A DNA stretch of 26,578 nt from Treponema sp. (GCA_031254795.1 JAIRTS010000123.1:1-26578); one strand, 5' to 3'. Positions 1 to 8,439 are shown, numbered from the stretch's first letter. Numbers and translations are program-made. The notes: generated from the sequence alone by a model not told the origin.

Positions 1-1353
1 TACCGGGGCGCAACGGAAAATACTATTATCCTAGGCGTACCGTCAAATTTTTACCGTGAAGAAGTAAAACGGCGGTATAAAATCCGCATTGAAGAAAAGC
101 TCAAGCTGATAATAGAAAAAAACATGGCGCTTGTTTTTGAGATTGTTCAGCAACAACCCAAAAAAACAACGATTCAATCACCTCCGGCGTCTCAAGAAAC
201 GGAATCATCAGGTGAATTCAAAGAAAAAATGGAGAAGCGGGGCGATGACGCCTCATATCAGGCGAATAACAAAGACATTCCACAGGCTCCGCCTGTACAT
301 AACGTGGCAAAGCGGCACCCGCAGTTAAAGCCGGATTACAACTTCGACGCCTATGTCATCGGGGACAACAACAGCTTTGCGGCGAACGCGGCGCTGGCAA
401 TAGCGAAAAATCCGGGCGTCACCTACAACCCGTTTTTCTTGTATGGCGGCGTGGGGCTTGGAAAAACGCACTTATTGCAGGCAATCGGCAACTATGTATA
501 CGCCCATACTCCTGACAAAAAAATTGTGTATATTAACACCGAAGCCTTTCTCAACGAGTATGTCGACGCTCTTAAAGAAAAAAACATGAGTTCCTTCAAA
601 AAAAAATACCGGTACGTTGATGTGCTGCTTATGGACGACGTTCATTTTGTACAGGAAAAAGAGGGGCTTCAGGAAGAGCTTTTTCATACGTTCAATACCT
701 TGTACGAATCAAACAAGCAGATTGTCTTTACCTGCGACCGTCCGGCTACGGAACTGAAAAAAATTTCAGACCGCTTGCGCTCCCGCTTTGAACGGGGACT
801 CAACATCGATCTCCAGCCGCCAAATTACGAGACCCGCTACGCCATTCTTAAAAAGAAGGCGGAATCGAAAAATGCGACTATTCCCGATGAAGTGCTGGCG
901 CTTATAAGCAAAAACGTCTCCTCGAACGTCCGCGATCTTGAAGCCGCGCTCACCACCTTGATAGCCTATGCGGATCTGGTGGGAAAGTCCATAACCGTTG
1001 AGATTGCGCGGCAGCAACTCAAAGACGTGTTCGCGGCTCCCAAACAGACCAACATGTCTATAGACATTATCCAGCGGGTGGTGGCGGAGCATTTCAAAAT
1101 AACTCCCAATGATCTGAAAGGAAAAAAAAAGTCCCAGAATGTGGTGTTCCCGCGCCAGCTCGCTATCTATATTTCCCGTGAAATCACCGAATTTTCCACA
1201 ACCGAGATAGGGCAGGCTTTTGGCGGACGGGATCATACAACCGCGATGCACTCATGCAACAAGATCAAGGAGCGTATACAAGCGGATCCTACGCTTGACT
1301 CAACCATACAGAGTCTTATCAGAATGATAAAGGAGTACAACGCCAAGGCGTAA
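1..1353 (+). CDS. dnaA: Chromosomal replication initiator DnaA (5' end outside window)
   Basis: DnaA is the AAA+ initiator that binds DnaA boxes and melts oriC. The reading frame is open from base 1, and the 41 codons before the first ATG (124) read as the end of DnaA domain I (VPSNFYREEVKRRYKIRIEE), so the gene is cut by the window edge and 124 is not the true start. A variable linker (about nt 150-320) leads into the ATPase domain. Walker A (GGVGLGKT) is at nt 445-468 and Walker B (VLLMDD) at about nt 622-639. The C-terminal DNA-binding signature GGRDHTTAMHSC is at about nt 1222-1257. It is followed by an oriC-like intergenic region and dnaN, the usual origin arrangement. Confidence 0.97.
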   Translation, partial: YRGATENTIILGVPSNFYREEVKRRYKIRIEEKLKLIIEKNMALVFEIVQQQPKKTTIQSPPASQETESSGEFKEKMEKRGDDASYQANNKDIPQAPPVHNVAKRHPQLKPDYNFDAYVIGDNNSFAANAALAIAKNPGVTYNPFFLYGGVGLGKTHLLQAIGNYVYAHTPDKKIVYINTEAFLNEYVDALKEKNMSSFKKKYRYVDVLLMDDVHFVQEKEGLQEELFHTFNTLYESNKQIVFTCDRPATELKKISDRLRSRFERGLNIDLQPPNYETRYAILKKKAESKNATIPDEVLALISKNVSSNVRDLEAALTTLIAYADLVGKSITVEIARQQLKDVFAAPKQTNMSIDIIQRVVAEHFKITPNDLKGKKKSQNVVFPRQLAIYISREITEFSTTEIGQAFGGRDHTTAMHSCNKIKERIQADPTLDSTIQSLIRMIKEYNAKA

Positions 1354-1414
1354 CGACGAACGGGTCCCTTCCAGAACATCAGATTCTGAAATGGAATCCA
1401 ATGTAAAATATCAC

Positions 1415-1443
1415 TTGTAAATTTGTGAATTCTTATGTATAAT
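1415..1443 (+). promoter_or_regulatory. Candidate dnaN promoter
   Basis: A TTGTAA hexamer (1415-1420) is separated by 17 bp from a perfect TATAAT (1438-1443). Transcription would begin near 1450 and give a long leader running through the origin elements to the dnaN start at 1636. Matched by eye to the sigma-70 consensus; the -35 is only 4/6. Confidence 0.5.
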
Positions 1444-1483
1444 ATAGTAAAACCGGTGTATCTATAAGAAAAACGGCTAACAC

Positions 1484-1492
1484 TGTGGAATA
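1484..1492 (-). promoter_or_regulatory. Weak DnaA-box-like site
   Basis: On the minus strand this reads TATTCCACA, one mismatch from the DnaA box consensus TTWTNCACA. It lies about 70 bp upstream of the better box at 1556-1564, so it could be an accessory box. Confidence 0.35.
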
Positions 1493-1555
1493 AGGGAAGT
1501 CTTTTCCCAAATTTGTGCAAGCCGCAACAGTTTTGGTCAAAAAGAGATAGATGCC

Positions 1556-1620
1556 TTATACACATGTTATGGCGTCTTATTATTACTATTATTATATATA
1601 TAAATTTTTATAATAGTAAG
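1556..1620 (+). other. oriC: oriC core: DnaA box, DnaA-trio array and AT-rich unwinding region
   Basis: A full match to TTWTNCACA (TTATACACA) lies at 1556-1564. Eleven bases later, after a GC-rich step (GGCG, 1571-1574), six triplets run from 1577 to 1594: TTA TTA TTA CTA TTA TTA. Their complement, read 3'-5', is AAT AAT AAT GAT AAT AAT, the DnaA-trio pattern that guides DnaA onto single strand in Bacillus. An almost pure A/T tract (1591-1615) follows as the likely melting region. Position between dnaA and dnaN fits a bacterial origin. Origin activity is inferred; the elements are read directly. Confidence 0.7.
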
Positions 1621-1635
1621 AGAAAGGAGAAAGAA

Positions 1636-2733
1636 ATGAAATTTTCTTGTGAACGGAGTGTTCTGCTTAAAGAGATTGGGATAGCCCAGGAGATCATCGC
1701 TTCAAAAAACGCCATCTCCATCCTGTCAAATATTTATATTGAAGCGGCGAATGACACGCTGGTCATCAAAGCCACCGATATAAAGGTCAACTTTGAGACA
1801 AAGGTTCCGGTTTCCGTAATAGAACCGGGCGCCGCGACCGTGTTTTGTGATAAATTTTTGGGCATTTTGGCTTCCATACCGGAAGGAGAGTTGGAATTTG
1901 AGCATGTCGACACGATGGTCATCATAAAGCCGACGACCAAGAAGGTTAAGTTCCAGCTTAGAAGCATCGCCTCAGAAAATTTTCCCGTGTTTCCAGAACC
2001 AAATGAAACATCATTCTTCTCTGTCCCTATAAAAAATTTTAAGGAAATGATACATCAAACCGTATTCGCGGTTTCTGATGATGAGACCCGCTATTTTATG
2101 ACCGGCGTTTTGTTTGAAAAGAACGGTTCCAAAGTGAAGATGGTGGCGACGGATGGCAGACGGCTCGCTTTTATAAGCAAGGAAATTGATGATGACGCGC
2201 CTGATTTCTCCGGCGTTATTGTGCCGCCGAAGATACTCAACATCATTATGAAACGAGCGGGAGACGAGGGTCTTATCTCAATTTCCGTTACGGATAAGAT
2301 CATTTTTGTACGTTTCGGTTCATATAACCTTTCATCTGTTTTGATTGAAGGGCAGTTCCCCAACTATCACCGCGTTATTCCTGAAAGCCATGAGCATAGC
2401 TTTACCTTAAACCGCATGGAGATCCTTGACGCCCTCAAGCGCGTGTCGCTTTTTGTTGAGAAATCGCACCGCATCTATTTGAGCTTGACGCCCGGCGTAC
2501 TTGCGATAGCGTCTGAAGAAAGCGAACTTGGCGTTGCGAATGAGGAGATTCCGTGCAAATACGATGGAAACCCCGTCTCAATCGCCATGAATTACCGGTA
2601 TGTGGAAGAACCGTTTAAAGTGATAAGCGACAATGATATAAGCGTCTATTTCACCGACCCGAGCAAGGCGGTGACTATTAAACCGGAGCCGGAAAGCGAC
2701 TTCTTGCATGTTGTGATGCCCATGCAACTTTAG
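1636..2733 (+). CDS. dnaN: DNA polymerase III beta sliding clamp
   Basis: The clamp is a ring-shaped homodimer that tethers the replicative polymerase and other enzymes to DNA. The start at 1636 (MKFSCERSVLLKEI) is chosen because it matches the normal N-terminus of beta clamps and has an AAAGGAGA ribosome site at 1623-1630. The frame is open further upstream, but that stretch is the origin region and does not look like protein. The 365-residue product has the usual length for three clamp domains and ends in the typical VVMPMQL strand. It is followed after 8 bp by recF, so the two are probably co-transcribed from a promoter near 1415. Confidence 0.96.
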   Translation: MKFSCERSVLLKEIGIAQEIIASKNAISILSNIYIEAANDTLVIKATDIKVNFETKVPVSVIEPGAATVFCDKFLGILASIPEGELEFEHVDTMVIIKPTTKKVKFQLRSIASENFPVFPEPNETSFFSVPIKNFKEMIHQTVFAVSDDETRYFMTGVLFEKNGSKVKMVATDGRRLAFISKEIDDDAPDFSGVIVPPKILNIIMKRAGDEGLISISVTDKIIFVRFGSYNLSSVLIEGQFPNYHRVIPESHEHSFTLNRMEILDALKRVSLFVEKSHRIYLSLTPGVLAIASEESELGVANEEIPCKYDGNPVSIAMNYRYVEEPFKVISDNDISVYFTDPSKAVTIKPEPESDFLHVVMPMQL

Positions 2734-2741
2734 TCAGCGAC

Positions 2742-3983
2742 ATGCGTATATCATCGTTGCGCTTTATTTCTTTTAGAAATTTGCGAGACGCTGAAGTTGA
2801 CACCCAAGCGAAAGATGTTTTTTTAGTCGGCGAAAACGGGCAGGGAAAGACCAATTTTCTTGAAGGCATCTATTTCTGCTCGTACGCTTCATCGTTCCGT
2901 TCGGTGAGTGACCGCGAACTTGTTCGTAAAAACGAATACGTCTCCAATGCCGCCGCTGGGGACGCCGAAAACGCCAGCTCCACTGAAGAAAAAAAAAGCA
3001 AGGGCTGTTCGGTGTTGACGCGGTTTGCCGCGCGGACATCGCCGGCGGATCAGAACGTGTCAACGCTCTATGAAAAAATTCTGGTGAAAATCGAAAACAG
3101 CCGCAAGACCGTGGTTGTTGACGGAAAAAAAGTCGAAGACCGGAAGGAACTCATTTCCATAGCGCCGTGCATTGTGTTTTGCCATGAAGACATGATATTC
3201 GCCGCAGGCGCTCCAGAAGACAGGCGCTGGTTTTTCGATCAAAGTCAGAGCCTCTATGATCCCGTTTACTTGGACGATCTCCGCAATTACCGGAAAATCC
3301 TTAAAACCAGAAATAGCGTGTTGAAAGACTGTGAAAGCGGCGCTTCTCATACAGTGCGAATGCTTGACGCGCTCGATCCGCAGTTGGCGAAATACGGCGT
3401 GAATATTATGAAGAAACGCGCTGGCGCGGCGCGGCTTTTTTCACAAACGTTCACGCCGCTTTATACGTACGTTGCGGGTATTGACGACATTGAAGTCCGG
3501 TATATCCCCGCGTGGACCAAGCGGCAAAGCCGTGGCGCGGCGTCAGACGCAGACGACGCCTTTTGTGATGGCGAAGACTTGGAGGAAGAAGCGATTATTG
3601 AGCTGTTGAAAAATCGCCGCGAAGGAGACGTTTCTTTTGGCGCTACAAGAATGGGTCCTCACCGCGACAAATATGTGTTTACCTGCGGCGGCGCTGAATT
3701 TGCAAGAAACGCTTCCACAGGCCAGCGGCGGCTTCTTGTCTTGTTGTTGCGTGTCGCGGAAGCGAAGCGGTTTTCGGACATGAGCGGAAAAAAACCGGTT
3801 TTGCTATTGGATGATGTGCTTTTGGAGCTGGACCCGGAGAAACGTCGCAGGTTTCTTGAAGTTTTGCCTGAATACGATCAGGCGTTTTACACGTTTTTGC
3901 CGGAAGAGCCGTATCAGCGATATCGAACAGCTGACACCATTGTCTACAATATGTCCTGCGGCAGTCTCTCAAGGATGGAATGA
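2742..3983 (+). CDS. recF: DNA replication and repair protein RecF
   Basis: RecF is an SMC-like ABC ATPase that helps load RecA at single-strand gaps. Visible motifs are Walker A GENGQGKT (residues 30-37), the ABC signature STGQRR (325-330), Walker B VLLLDD (353-358) and the following ELDPEK loop. The PHRD motif before the signature is at 306-309. At 413 residues it is longer than the usual 360-370; the surplus sits in two acidic or low-complexity stretches, at about 66-90 and 260-285. The start lies 8 bp after dnaN with no clear ribosome site, suggesting translational coupling. The stop overlaps the next gene. Confidence 0.95.
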   Translation: MRISSLRFISFRNLRDAEVDTQAKDVFLVGENGQGKTNFLEGIYFCSYASSFRSVSDRELVRKNEYVSNAAAGDAENASSTEEKKSKGCSVLTRFAARTSPADQNVSTLYEKILVKIENSRKTVVVDGKKVEDRKELISIAPCIVFCHEDMIFAAGAPEDRRWFFDQSQSLYDPVYLDDLRNYRKILKTRNSVLKDCESGASHTVRMLDALDPQLAKYGVNIMKKRAGAARLFSQTFTPLYTYVAGIDDIEVRYIPAWTKRQSRGAASDADDAFCDGEDLEEEAIIELLKNRREGDVSFGATRMGPHRDKYVFTCGGAEFARNASTGQRRLLVLLLRVAEAKRFSDMSGKKPVLLLDDVLLELDPEKRRRFLEVLPEYDQAFYTFLPEEPYQRYRTADTIVYNMSCGSLSRME

Positions 3984-4471
3984 TGAAAAAGGCGGGTGAT
4001 CTTCTTTCAGTTTTTTTCGATGAATACACCGGCGGACGCAACGCCCACAGCATTTCAAAGGTGTTCACCTCGTGGGCTGCCGTAGTCAGAGAGCAGCGAA
4101 TTCCGGCGGCGGTGGATCACGCCCAAATTGTTGAGCTTGAGCGAAATATCGTGCTTATTGAGGCGGATCATCCGGGCTGGATACAGATTTTACAGACCAA
4201 GCAACACGAGATTTTGGAGAGTTTCCGGCGGCGGTTTCCCGAATTGACTATTAACGGCATTTCATTTCGGTTAAGCAGAGTGGCGATACAGGCGCGGGAA
4301 GATGACGAAGGAACTTGCGATGAGGACGGAGCGGGCAAAGCGGCAAGCGTTTTCGAGGCTGACGCCGCGTATGCAAAGCCAGCGACGCCACCAAACGATG
4401 TGTTGTCGAAAATTGAAAACAGCGAGACGTTTAAGAAACTGCTGTCAAATTTTGAAGAAGGAAAACTATAA
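3983..4471 (+). CDS. DUF721 (DciA-like) protein
   Basis: A DUF721 family protein of about 160 residues. The core runs from about 10 to 100: a helical start, then a strand-rich part with VLIEADHPGWIQILQ and a run ending in ISFRLSR, typical of the KH-like DciA fold. In bacteria lacking DnaC or DnaI, DciA proteins help load the DnaB helicase, so the place beside dnaA-dnaN-recF fits. I chose the ATG at 3983 because AAGGA (3971-3975) is 7 nt upstream; an ATG at 3980 overlapping the recF stop is the alternative. The acidic C-terminal third is probably disordered. Family assignment is good; the helicase role is inference. Confidence 0.8.
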   Translation: MKKAGDLLSVFFDEYTGGRNAHSISKVFTSWAAVVREQRIPAAVDHAQIVELERNIVLIEADHPGWIQILQTKQHEILESFRRRFPELTINGISFRLSRVAIQAREDDEGTCDEDGAGKAASVFEADAAYAKPATPPNDVLSKIENSETFKKLLSNFEEGKL

Positions 4472-4472
4472 C

Positions 4473-5153
4473 ATGAACGGATATACCCACATGATTGTGG
4501 GAGGGTTAAGTGGAGCCGTTCCTGTCGCCATAAGCCTTGCGGAGAAAAAATTCGGCTTCAGCCTCGGCTCGGAACATGTTTACTATCCCGCGCTTGGCAT
4601 CCTGCCTGCGGTGGCGGGCAGTCTCGGCCCGGACATAGATTTGCCAAACAGCAAGGGCGGCAGGGCTGTACGGTTGTTTCTGAAATCGGCCATAACGCTT
4701 TTCGGCGCGTTGTCATTAATCTTTGCCGTGTATTTATGCTTCATAGACAAACTGATCCGTCCTGTCAACGTCCTCTTTCCGGCGCTCGCGATCTTTATCC
4801 TTGTCTGCCTTGTCCGGTTGCTCTTGCCCATCGCTCGCCATAGAAAAGGGACTCACAGTGGTCTCGCGCTGTTGATAATTCTGTCGCCGGTTCTTTACAT
4901 CATCGGGTATATGTCTGCGAATTTGTTGACCAATATTCTGCTCAGTATATGGTTTGGCTTTTGCATCGGCTGGATAAGCCATTTAGCCGCTGATACGTTC
5001 AATCGCAAGGGAGTCCCATGGTTGTATCCGCTGGACGGAAAATTCTATCGCATAGCGAACATTGTTACAGGCGGCAAACGGGAACGCGCCTTTAGAAAAG
5101 TCTGTGTCGTTGTGTTCAGCGTCGTGTATCTTGCGATACTGATATATGTGTAA
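4473..5153 (+). CDS. YdjM-like membrane protein (DUF457, predicted metal-dependent hydrolase)
   Basis: A 226-residue integral membrane protein of the YdjM/DUF457 family. The family's metal-ligand pattern is present: His near the start (YTHMIVGG), GPDIDLPNSK, HRKGTHS, and HLAADTFNRKG, which is followed by a WLYPL segment. Three or four hydrophobic segments lie between these. In E. coli ydjM is LexA-regulated, but the function is not established and no LexA-type site is evident here. The start at 4473 has GAAGAAGGAAAA at 4455-4466 and follows the DUF721 stop by 1 nt; in-frame ATGs further upstream lie inside that gene. The gene appears to close the origin operon. Confidence 0.82.
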   Translation: MNGYTHMIVGGLSGAVPVAISLAEKKFGFSLGSEHVYYPALGILPAVAGSLGPDIDLPNSKGGRAVRLFLKSAITLFGALSLIFAVYLCFIDKLIRPVNVLFPALAIFILVCLVRLLLPIARHRKGTHSGLALLIILSPVLYIIGYMSANLLTNILLSIWFGFCIGWISHLAADTFNRKGVPWLYPLDGKFYRIANIVTGGKRERAFRKVCVVVFSVVYLAILIYV

Positions 5154-5161
5154 GCTCCCGC

Positions 5162-5199
5162 TAGACATTCCACCTCGCAACCCCTATACTCTTTTTATG
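5162..5199 (+). promoter_or_regulatory. hisG promoter, leaderless type
   Basis: TAGACA (5162-5167, 5/6 match to TTGACA), a 17-bp spacer and TATACT (5185-5190) lie directly before hisG. Six bases separate the -10 from the ATG at 5197, so transcription should begin at or next to the A of the start codon. No Shine-Dalgarno sequence is present. Confidence 0.7.
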
Positions 5200-6054
5200 G
5201 ACAAATTACGCATTTTGATCCCTAAAGGGCGGATTTTTGACAATGTATCCACCCTGTTTAGAGACGCGGGATTCCCGATCTCCCTCGCGGACAGGACGTA
5301 CCGCCCGGTCATTGGCGCGGATTGGCTTGACGCGAAGATAATGAAGCCGCAAAACGTGGGGGCTTTGCTTGAACTGGGCAGTCACGACGCTGGCTTCACC
5401 GGCATAGACTGGTTGCGGGAAACCGGCGCTGATGTTGAGGAAATCATGGACTTGGGATTCGACTGCGTTCGTATTGTGGCTGCGGTTCCTGCGGAATTTG
5501 ATCTTTCCGAGCTTAAACGAAAGAAAATCACCGTGGCGACCGAATATGTCCGCCTTGCGCAGGAATGGCTTGCAAAAGAAAACTATGATTTCCGCATACT
5601 CCGCACCTACGGCGCCACGGAAGTATTTCCGCCGGATGACGCGGACATGATCATTGACAACACCTCGTCCGGGCAGACTCTGCGGGATAATGGCTTGCTG
5701 ATAATCGACACGCTGCTCGAATCGTCGACTCGTTTTGTCGCGTCAAAAGCCGCGCTTGCGGATGCGGAGAAACACAGACGCATTGAAGAACTTGTCATGC
5801 TTTTTAAAGCTGTTCTTGATGGGCGGGAGCGGGTGATGCTTGAAATGAACGTAGCTGAATCGCTTTTTGACGCGCTCATCGACTCGTTGCCCAGCATGAG
5901 AAGCCCCACCATCGCGCCGCTCTATGGGGACAACGCGGGTTTTGCGGTCAAGATAGCAGTCAAAAAAAGCGAGGTTCCTGATATTATTCCACGCTTGAAA
6001 AAATTCGGCGCCACCGACATTGTTGAATACGATTTGCGGAAGGTTGTGCCATGA
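5197..6054 (+). CDS. hisG: ATP phosphoribosyltransferase, long form
   Basis: HisG joins ATP and PRPP in the first, feedback-controlled step of histidine synthesis. The N-terminus (DKLRILIPKGRIFDNV), the GFTGIDWL segment and the PRPP-binding segment near residue 150 (DMIIDNTSSGQTL) are characteristic. At 285 residues it is the long form with a C-terminal ACT-like regulatory domain, so it should be a histidine-inhibited hexamer not needing HisZ. The start at 5197 is set by homology and by the promoter, whose -10 ends 6 nt upstream; the frame opens earlier, but those codons would precede the transcript. The stop overlaps hisB (ATGA). Confidence 0.95.
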   Translation: MDKLRILIPKGRIFDNVSTLFRDAGFPISLADRTYRPVIGADWLDAKIMKPQNVGALLELGSHDAGFTGIDWLRETGADVEEIMDLGFDCVRIVAAVPAEFDLSELKRKKITVATEYVRLAQEWLAKENYDFRILRTYGATEVFPPDDADMIIDNTSSGQTLRDNGLLIIDTLLESSTRFVASKAALADAEKHRRIEELVMLFKAVLDGRERVMLEMNVAESLFDALIDSLPSMRSPTIAPLYGDNAGFAVKIAVKKSEVPDIIPRLKKFGATDIVEYDLRKVVP

Positions 6055-6695
6055 ACAGAATAGCTGAAATTCACCGGACAACCAAAGAGACGGATATTCG
6101 CCTCACCCTTAATCTTGACGGCTCTGGAGCCGCGTCGCTGGAATACCCCATTGGGTTTATGAAACACATGCTCAACACCTTTGCGAAACATGGGCTTTTC
6201 GACATAACGGCGCGGGCGTCAGGCGATCTTGACGTGGATCAGCACCACCTGGTCGAAGACACCGGCATCGCGCTGGGGCAGTGTTTCGCGCAAGCGCTGG
6301 GCGACAAGCGGGGGGTCAGACGGTGCGGAAGTTGCCTTTTCCCTATGGACGAGACCTTGGCGCGCGCGGCTGTTGACATTTCCGGCAGAGCTTTTCTGTC
6401 GTTCAACGCGGAGCTTTCCGGTTTGCCGCTCGTTTCCGGCGCGCCACCCGGCGCGTTCTCTTTTCAAACCGATGTTGTCGAAGATTTCTGGCAAGGTTTT
6501 GCCACTGCCGCAGGGATCACGCTTCACCTCGACATTTTGCGGGGGCGAAGCGATCATCACAAAATCGAAGCCTTGTTCAAAGCGTCCGCCCGCGCCTTGC
6601 GGGACGCGGTTGAAATTGACGGGCGGGCGAGAGACGCGATTCCTTCAACAAAAGGCATCCTTGACCAGCTTGAAAAGCCGCTGATGATGGTATGA
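6051..6695 (+). CDS. hisB: Imidazoleglycerol-phosphate dehydratase
   Basis: HisB dehydrates imidazoleglycerol phosphate to imidazole-acetol phosphate. The manganese-binding histidine motifs are visible: DQHHLVEDTGIALG (residues about 63-76) and SDHHKIEALFKASARALR (about 167-184). The 214 residues cover the dehydratase only; there is no fused phosphatase domain as in enterobacterial HisB, so histidinol-phosphate phosphatase must be elsewhere. It overlaps hisG by 4 nt and hisH by 4 nt, and GGAAGG lies upstream of the start, consistent with one co-translated operon. Confidence 0.95.
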   Translation: MNRIAEIHRTTKETDIRLTLNLDGSGAASLEYPIGFMKHMLNTFAKHGLFDITARASGDLDVDQHHLVEDTGIALGQCFAQALGDKRGVRRCGSCLFPMDETLARAAVDISGRAFLSFNAELSGLPLVSGAPPGAFSFQTDVVEDFWQGFATAAGITLHLDILRGRSDHHKIEALFKASARALRDAVEIDGRARDAIPSTKGILDQLEKPLMMV

Positions 6696-7300
6696 TTGGC
6701 GTAATTGACTATGGCGCCGGCAACCTCGGCTCGGTGATGAACGCCCTGCGACGGCTCAACACCCCGGCCCGTTTCGTGCGAGGACCCGAAGACATGCGCG
6801 GCTTTGAGAAAATCATTTTCCCTGGAGACGGGCATTTCGCCACGGCGATGTCTTCCCTCGAAAAATCTGGCTACGCTTCCGCTCTTAAGGAATGGATACA
6901 GGCGGACAAGCCGTTTTTGGGAATCTGCATAGGGTTGCAGCTTTTATTTGAGGCGTCCGAGGAAGCGCCGCCGGTTGATGGCAGGGCGACGCCCGGTTTG
7001 TCCATTGTTTCTGGAACGGTGCGGCGGTTTCCGGGCAGAAAGGTACCGCAAATCGGCTGGAACAACACGAAAGCCCGCCCCTCGTCCCGGCTCTTCAAGG
7101 GGCTGCCTGAAAATTCTTTTTTTTACTATATCCACTCCTTTTACGCTGATCCAGACGACGACGCGGTTGTCGCCGCTGAAGCGGATTACTACCTTACGTA
7201 TTGCAGCGCGGTGGAACGGGGCGCTCTGTGCGCCGTCCAGTTTCATCCTGAAAAATCGGGCGCGACCGGCCTCAAATTGCTGGAAAATTGGACGCTCTAA
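6692..7300 (+). CDS. hisH: Imidazole glycerol phosphate synthase, glutaminase subunit
   Basis: HisH is a class I glutamine amidotransferase that passes ammonia to HisF. The catalytic triad is visible: Cys79 in LGICIGLQLLF, and His185 and Glu187 in QFHPEKSG. The N-terminus IGVIDYGAGNLGSV is typical, and 202 residues is the normal length. The partner hisF is not in the window; the next 700 bp carry no recognisable gene, so the pathway is split at this point. Confidence 0.95.
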   Translation: MIGVIDYGAGNLGSVMNALRRLNTPARFVRGPEDMRGFEKIIFPGDGHFATAMSSLEKSGYASALKEWIQADKPFLGICIGLQLLFEASEEAPPVDGRATPGLSIVSGTVRRFPGRKVPQIGWNNTKARPSSRLFKGLPENSFFYYIHSFYADPDDDAVVAAEADYYLTYCSAVERGALCAVQFHPEKSGATGLKLLENWTL

Positions 7301-8004
7301 AGAGGGTTTCCTCAGAGAGGCTCTCAGAGTGTCCTTCATGGCGGCGTCCGAAAGACGAAACGCAAAGGCGCTACGCCCGGCAGACGCGCTCTGCAGGTGT
7401 AACATCTCGCATAAACGCTTGGCGCCGTCTTGCGCGGTTATCTATGGCGGCGCAGGACGCGCAATATGTATTCCTTGAAGATAAAACCGGCGCCGCGATT
7501 CGTCCGCTTCGTGAGCTTAAAGGATGGGAACGGTTGAGGCTTTCCCGAAACGCGCGGAGCGACAGTTTTAGGGTTTTAGGGAACGCCAGGGTCATGGATA
7601 ATTTCCCACAAAAATGAGAAAGTTATCGAGTATGATTACACTCAAAACGAAGCCGTAACTGATGAAGAAAAAAGCTATAGCAAACGCTTTCCATGATTCC
7701 GCGGTTTCTTGGAAAAACATCGCGTCCTTCTAAATGCCCGCCTTATTCTGCGCCTTCCGGACACAGGCGGATTTAAGCGCGCAAGGTTTTGGCGGCGCCG
7801 GCAAGTTGGCGTCTGCGGTCTTTACGGCGACGATTGCGGGTGGCGGACAGGCGGACTGTCAGTCCGTCGCTTGCCCACCGTTTCGAGCTATGGCAGGGTT
7901 CTGGCAATGATGATTGATTGCTCTGAGAGCGTTATTTCATGGCGTCTCTTCGCGCCCCATTGCCATTGTTTTTCACCGGATTTTGTAGATCACTGCCAAA
8001 AACT
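7301..8004. other. Stretch without a convincing gene
   Basis: This 700-bp interval between hisH and the converging Rrf2 gene holds only short or arginine-rich reading frames without recognisable domains. The longest starts at 7288 inside the hisH end and stops at 7617. A 58-codon frame at 7734-7910 (starting MPALFCAFRTQ) has a more protein-like, Gly/Ala-rich composition, and the opposite strand is also open there with a Pro/Cys/Lys-rich reading. CGGACTGTCAGTCCG (7852-7866) is a perfect 7+1+7 palindrome. The interval may hold decayed or transposed sequence; I recognise no parent gene. Confidence 0.5.
7734..7910 (+). CDS. Possible 58-residue small protein, unrecognised
   Basis: An ATG-to-TGA frame of 59 codons. 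It starts MPALFCAFRTQADLSA and continues with a small-residue-rich stretch (GFGGAGKLASAVFTATIAGG), with two cysteines near the C-terminus. No good ribosome site is visible; an in-frame stop (TAA, 7731-7733) lies directly before the ATG. Composition is less arginine-skewed than neighbouring spurious frames, but the antisense strand is also open here, so this may be a non-coding or repeated element. I do not recognise a family. Confidence 0.2.
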   Translation: MPALFCAFRTQADLSAQGFGGAGKLASAVFTATIAGGGQADCQSVACPPFRAMAGFWQ

Positions 8005-8439
8005 CTATATAAAATACATATACGATTCGTCTGGATCAACAGTCCCTACCAGCGAGGCCAGCGTTTCCCGGTCAATTACCGAAGCGATGCGTTCGTTAAG
8101 CCGGTCAAACACCGCTTGCCTGATAACTTTTTGCAATTTGGTCTCTTGTACGTTGGGAAGCGGCGGCTCAACCACCAGCATATCGCCTTCAAGCTCCCGC
8201 AACGCGTCGCCTATGATGATGTCCTCCGGACGGCGGGCAAGCGTATAGCCGCCTGACGCCCCTTTTACGGAGCGGATAAAAAGCGTCCGTCTGAGTATGA
8301 CGGCGACCTGTTCAAGATACCGGACGCTGATACCCTGCCGCTTGGCGATGCTCGCCAAAGAGACATGTGGTTCGTCCATATGCTCGGCGAGGTCGATGAG
8401 GAGTCTGACACCGTAGCGTCCCCGCGTTGAGATTTTCAT
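8005..8439 (-). CDS. Rrf2-family transcriptional regulator
   Basis: A 144-residue Rrf2 protein. The winged-helix N-terminal part is clear: MKISTRGRYGVRLLIDLA, a recognition helix around GISVRYLEQ, and the wing motif GASGGYTLAR. There is no cysteine anywhere, so it cannot bind an IscR- or NsrR-type iron-sulphur cluster by cysteines and is more like the cluster-free CymR type. The start at 8439 matches the family N-terminus and has GGAGGAGG 8-14 nt upstream; a start 7 codons earlier would lie inside the upstream gene. The ATG overlaps the stop of the beta-CASP gene (ATGA), so the two are coupled. Its target is unknown. Confidence 0.88.
   Translation of the reverse strand: MKISTRGRYGVRLLIDLAEHMDEPHVSLASIAKRQGISVRYLEQVAVILRRTLFIRSVKGASGGYTLARRPEDIIIGDALRELEGDMLVVEPPLPNVQETKLQKVIRQAVFDRLNERIASVIDRETLASLVGTVDPDESYMYFI

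Noticed and set aside
1513..1635. N-terminal extension of dnaN
   Set aside because: The extra 41 codons overlap the DnaA box, trio and A/T tract, do not resemble beta clamp, and a ribosome site stands before 1636.
5146..5196. Earlier hisG start
   Set aside because: It would precede the predicted transcription start and contain the promoter; family homology begins at 5197.
7709..8248. Plus-strand 179-codon frame overlapping the Rrf2 gene
   Set aside because: Its second half is the antisense of a clear Rrf2 gene, and its first half is arginine-rich with no domain.
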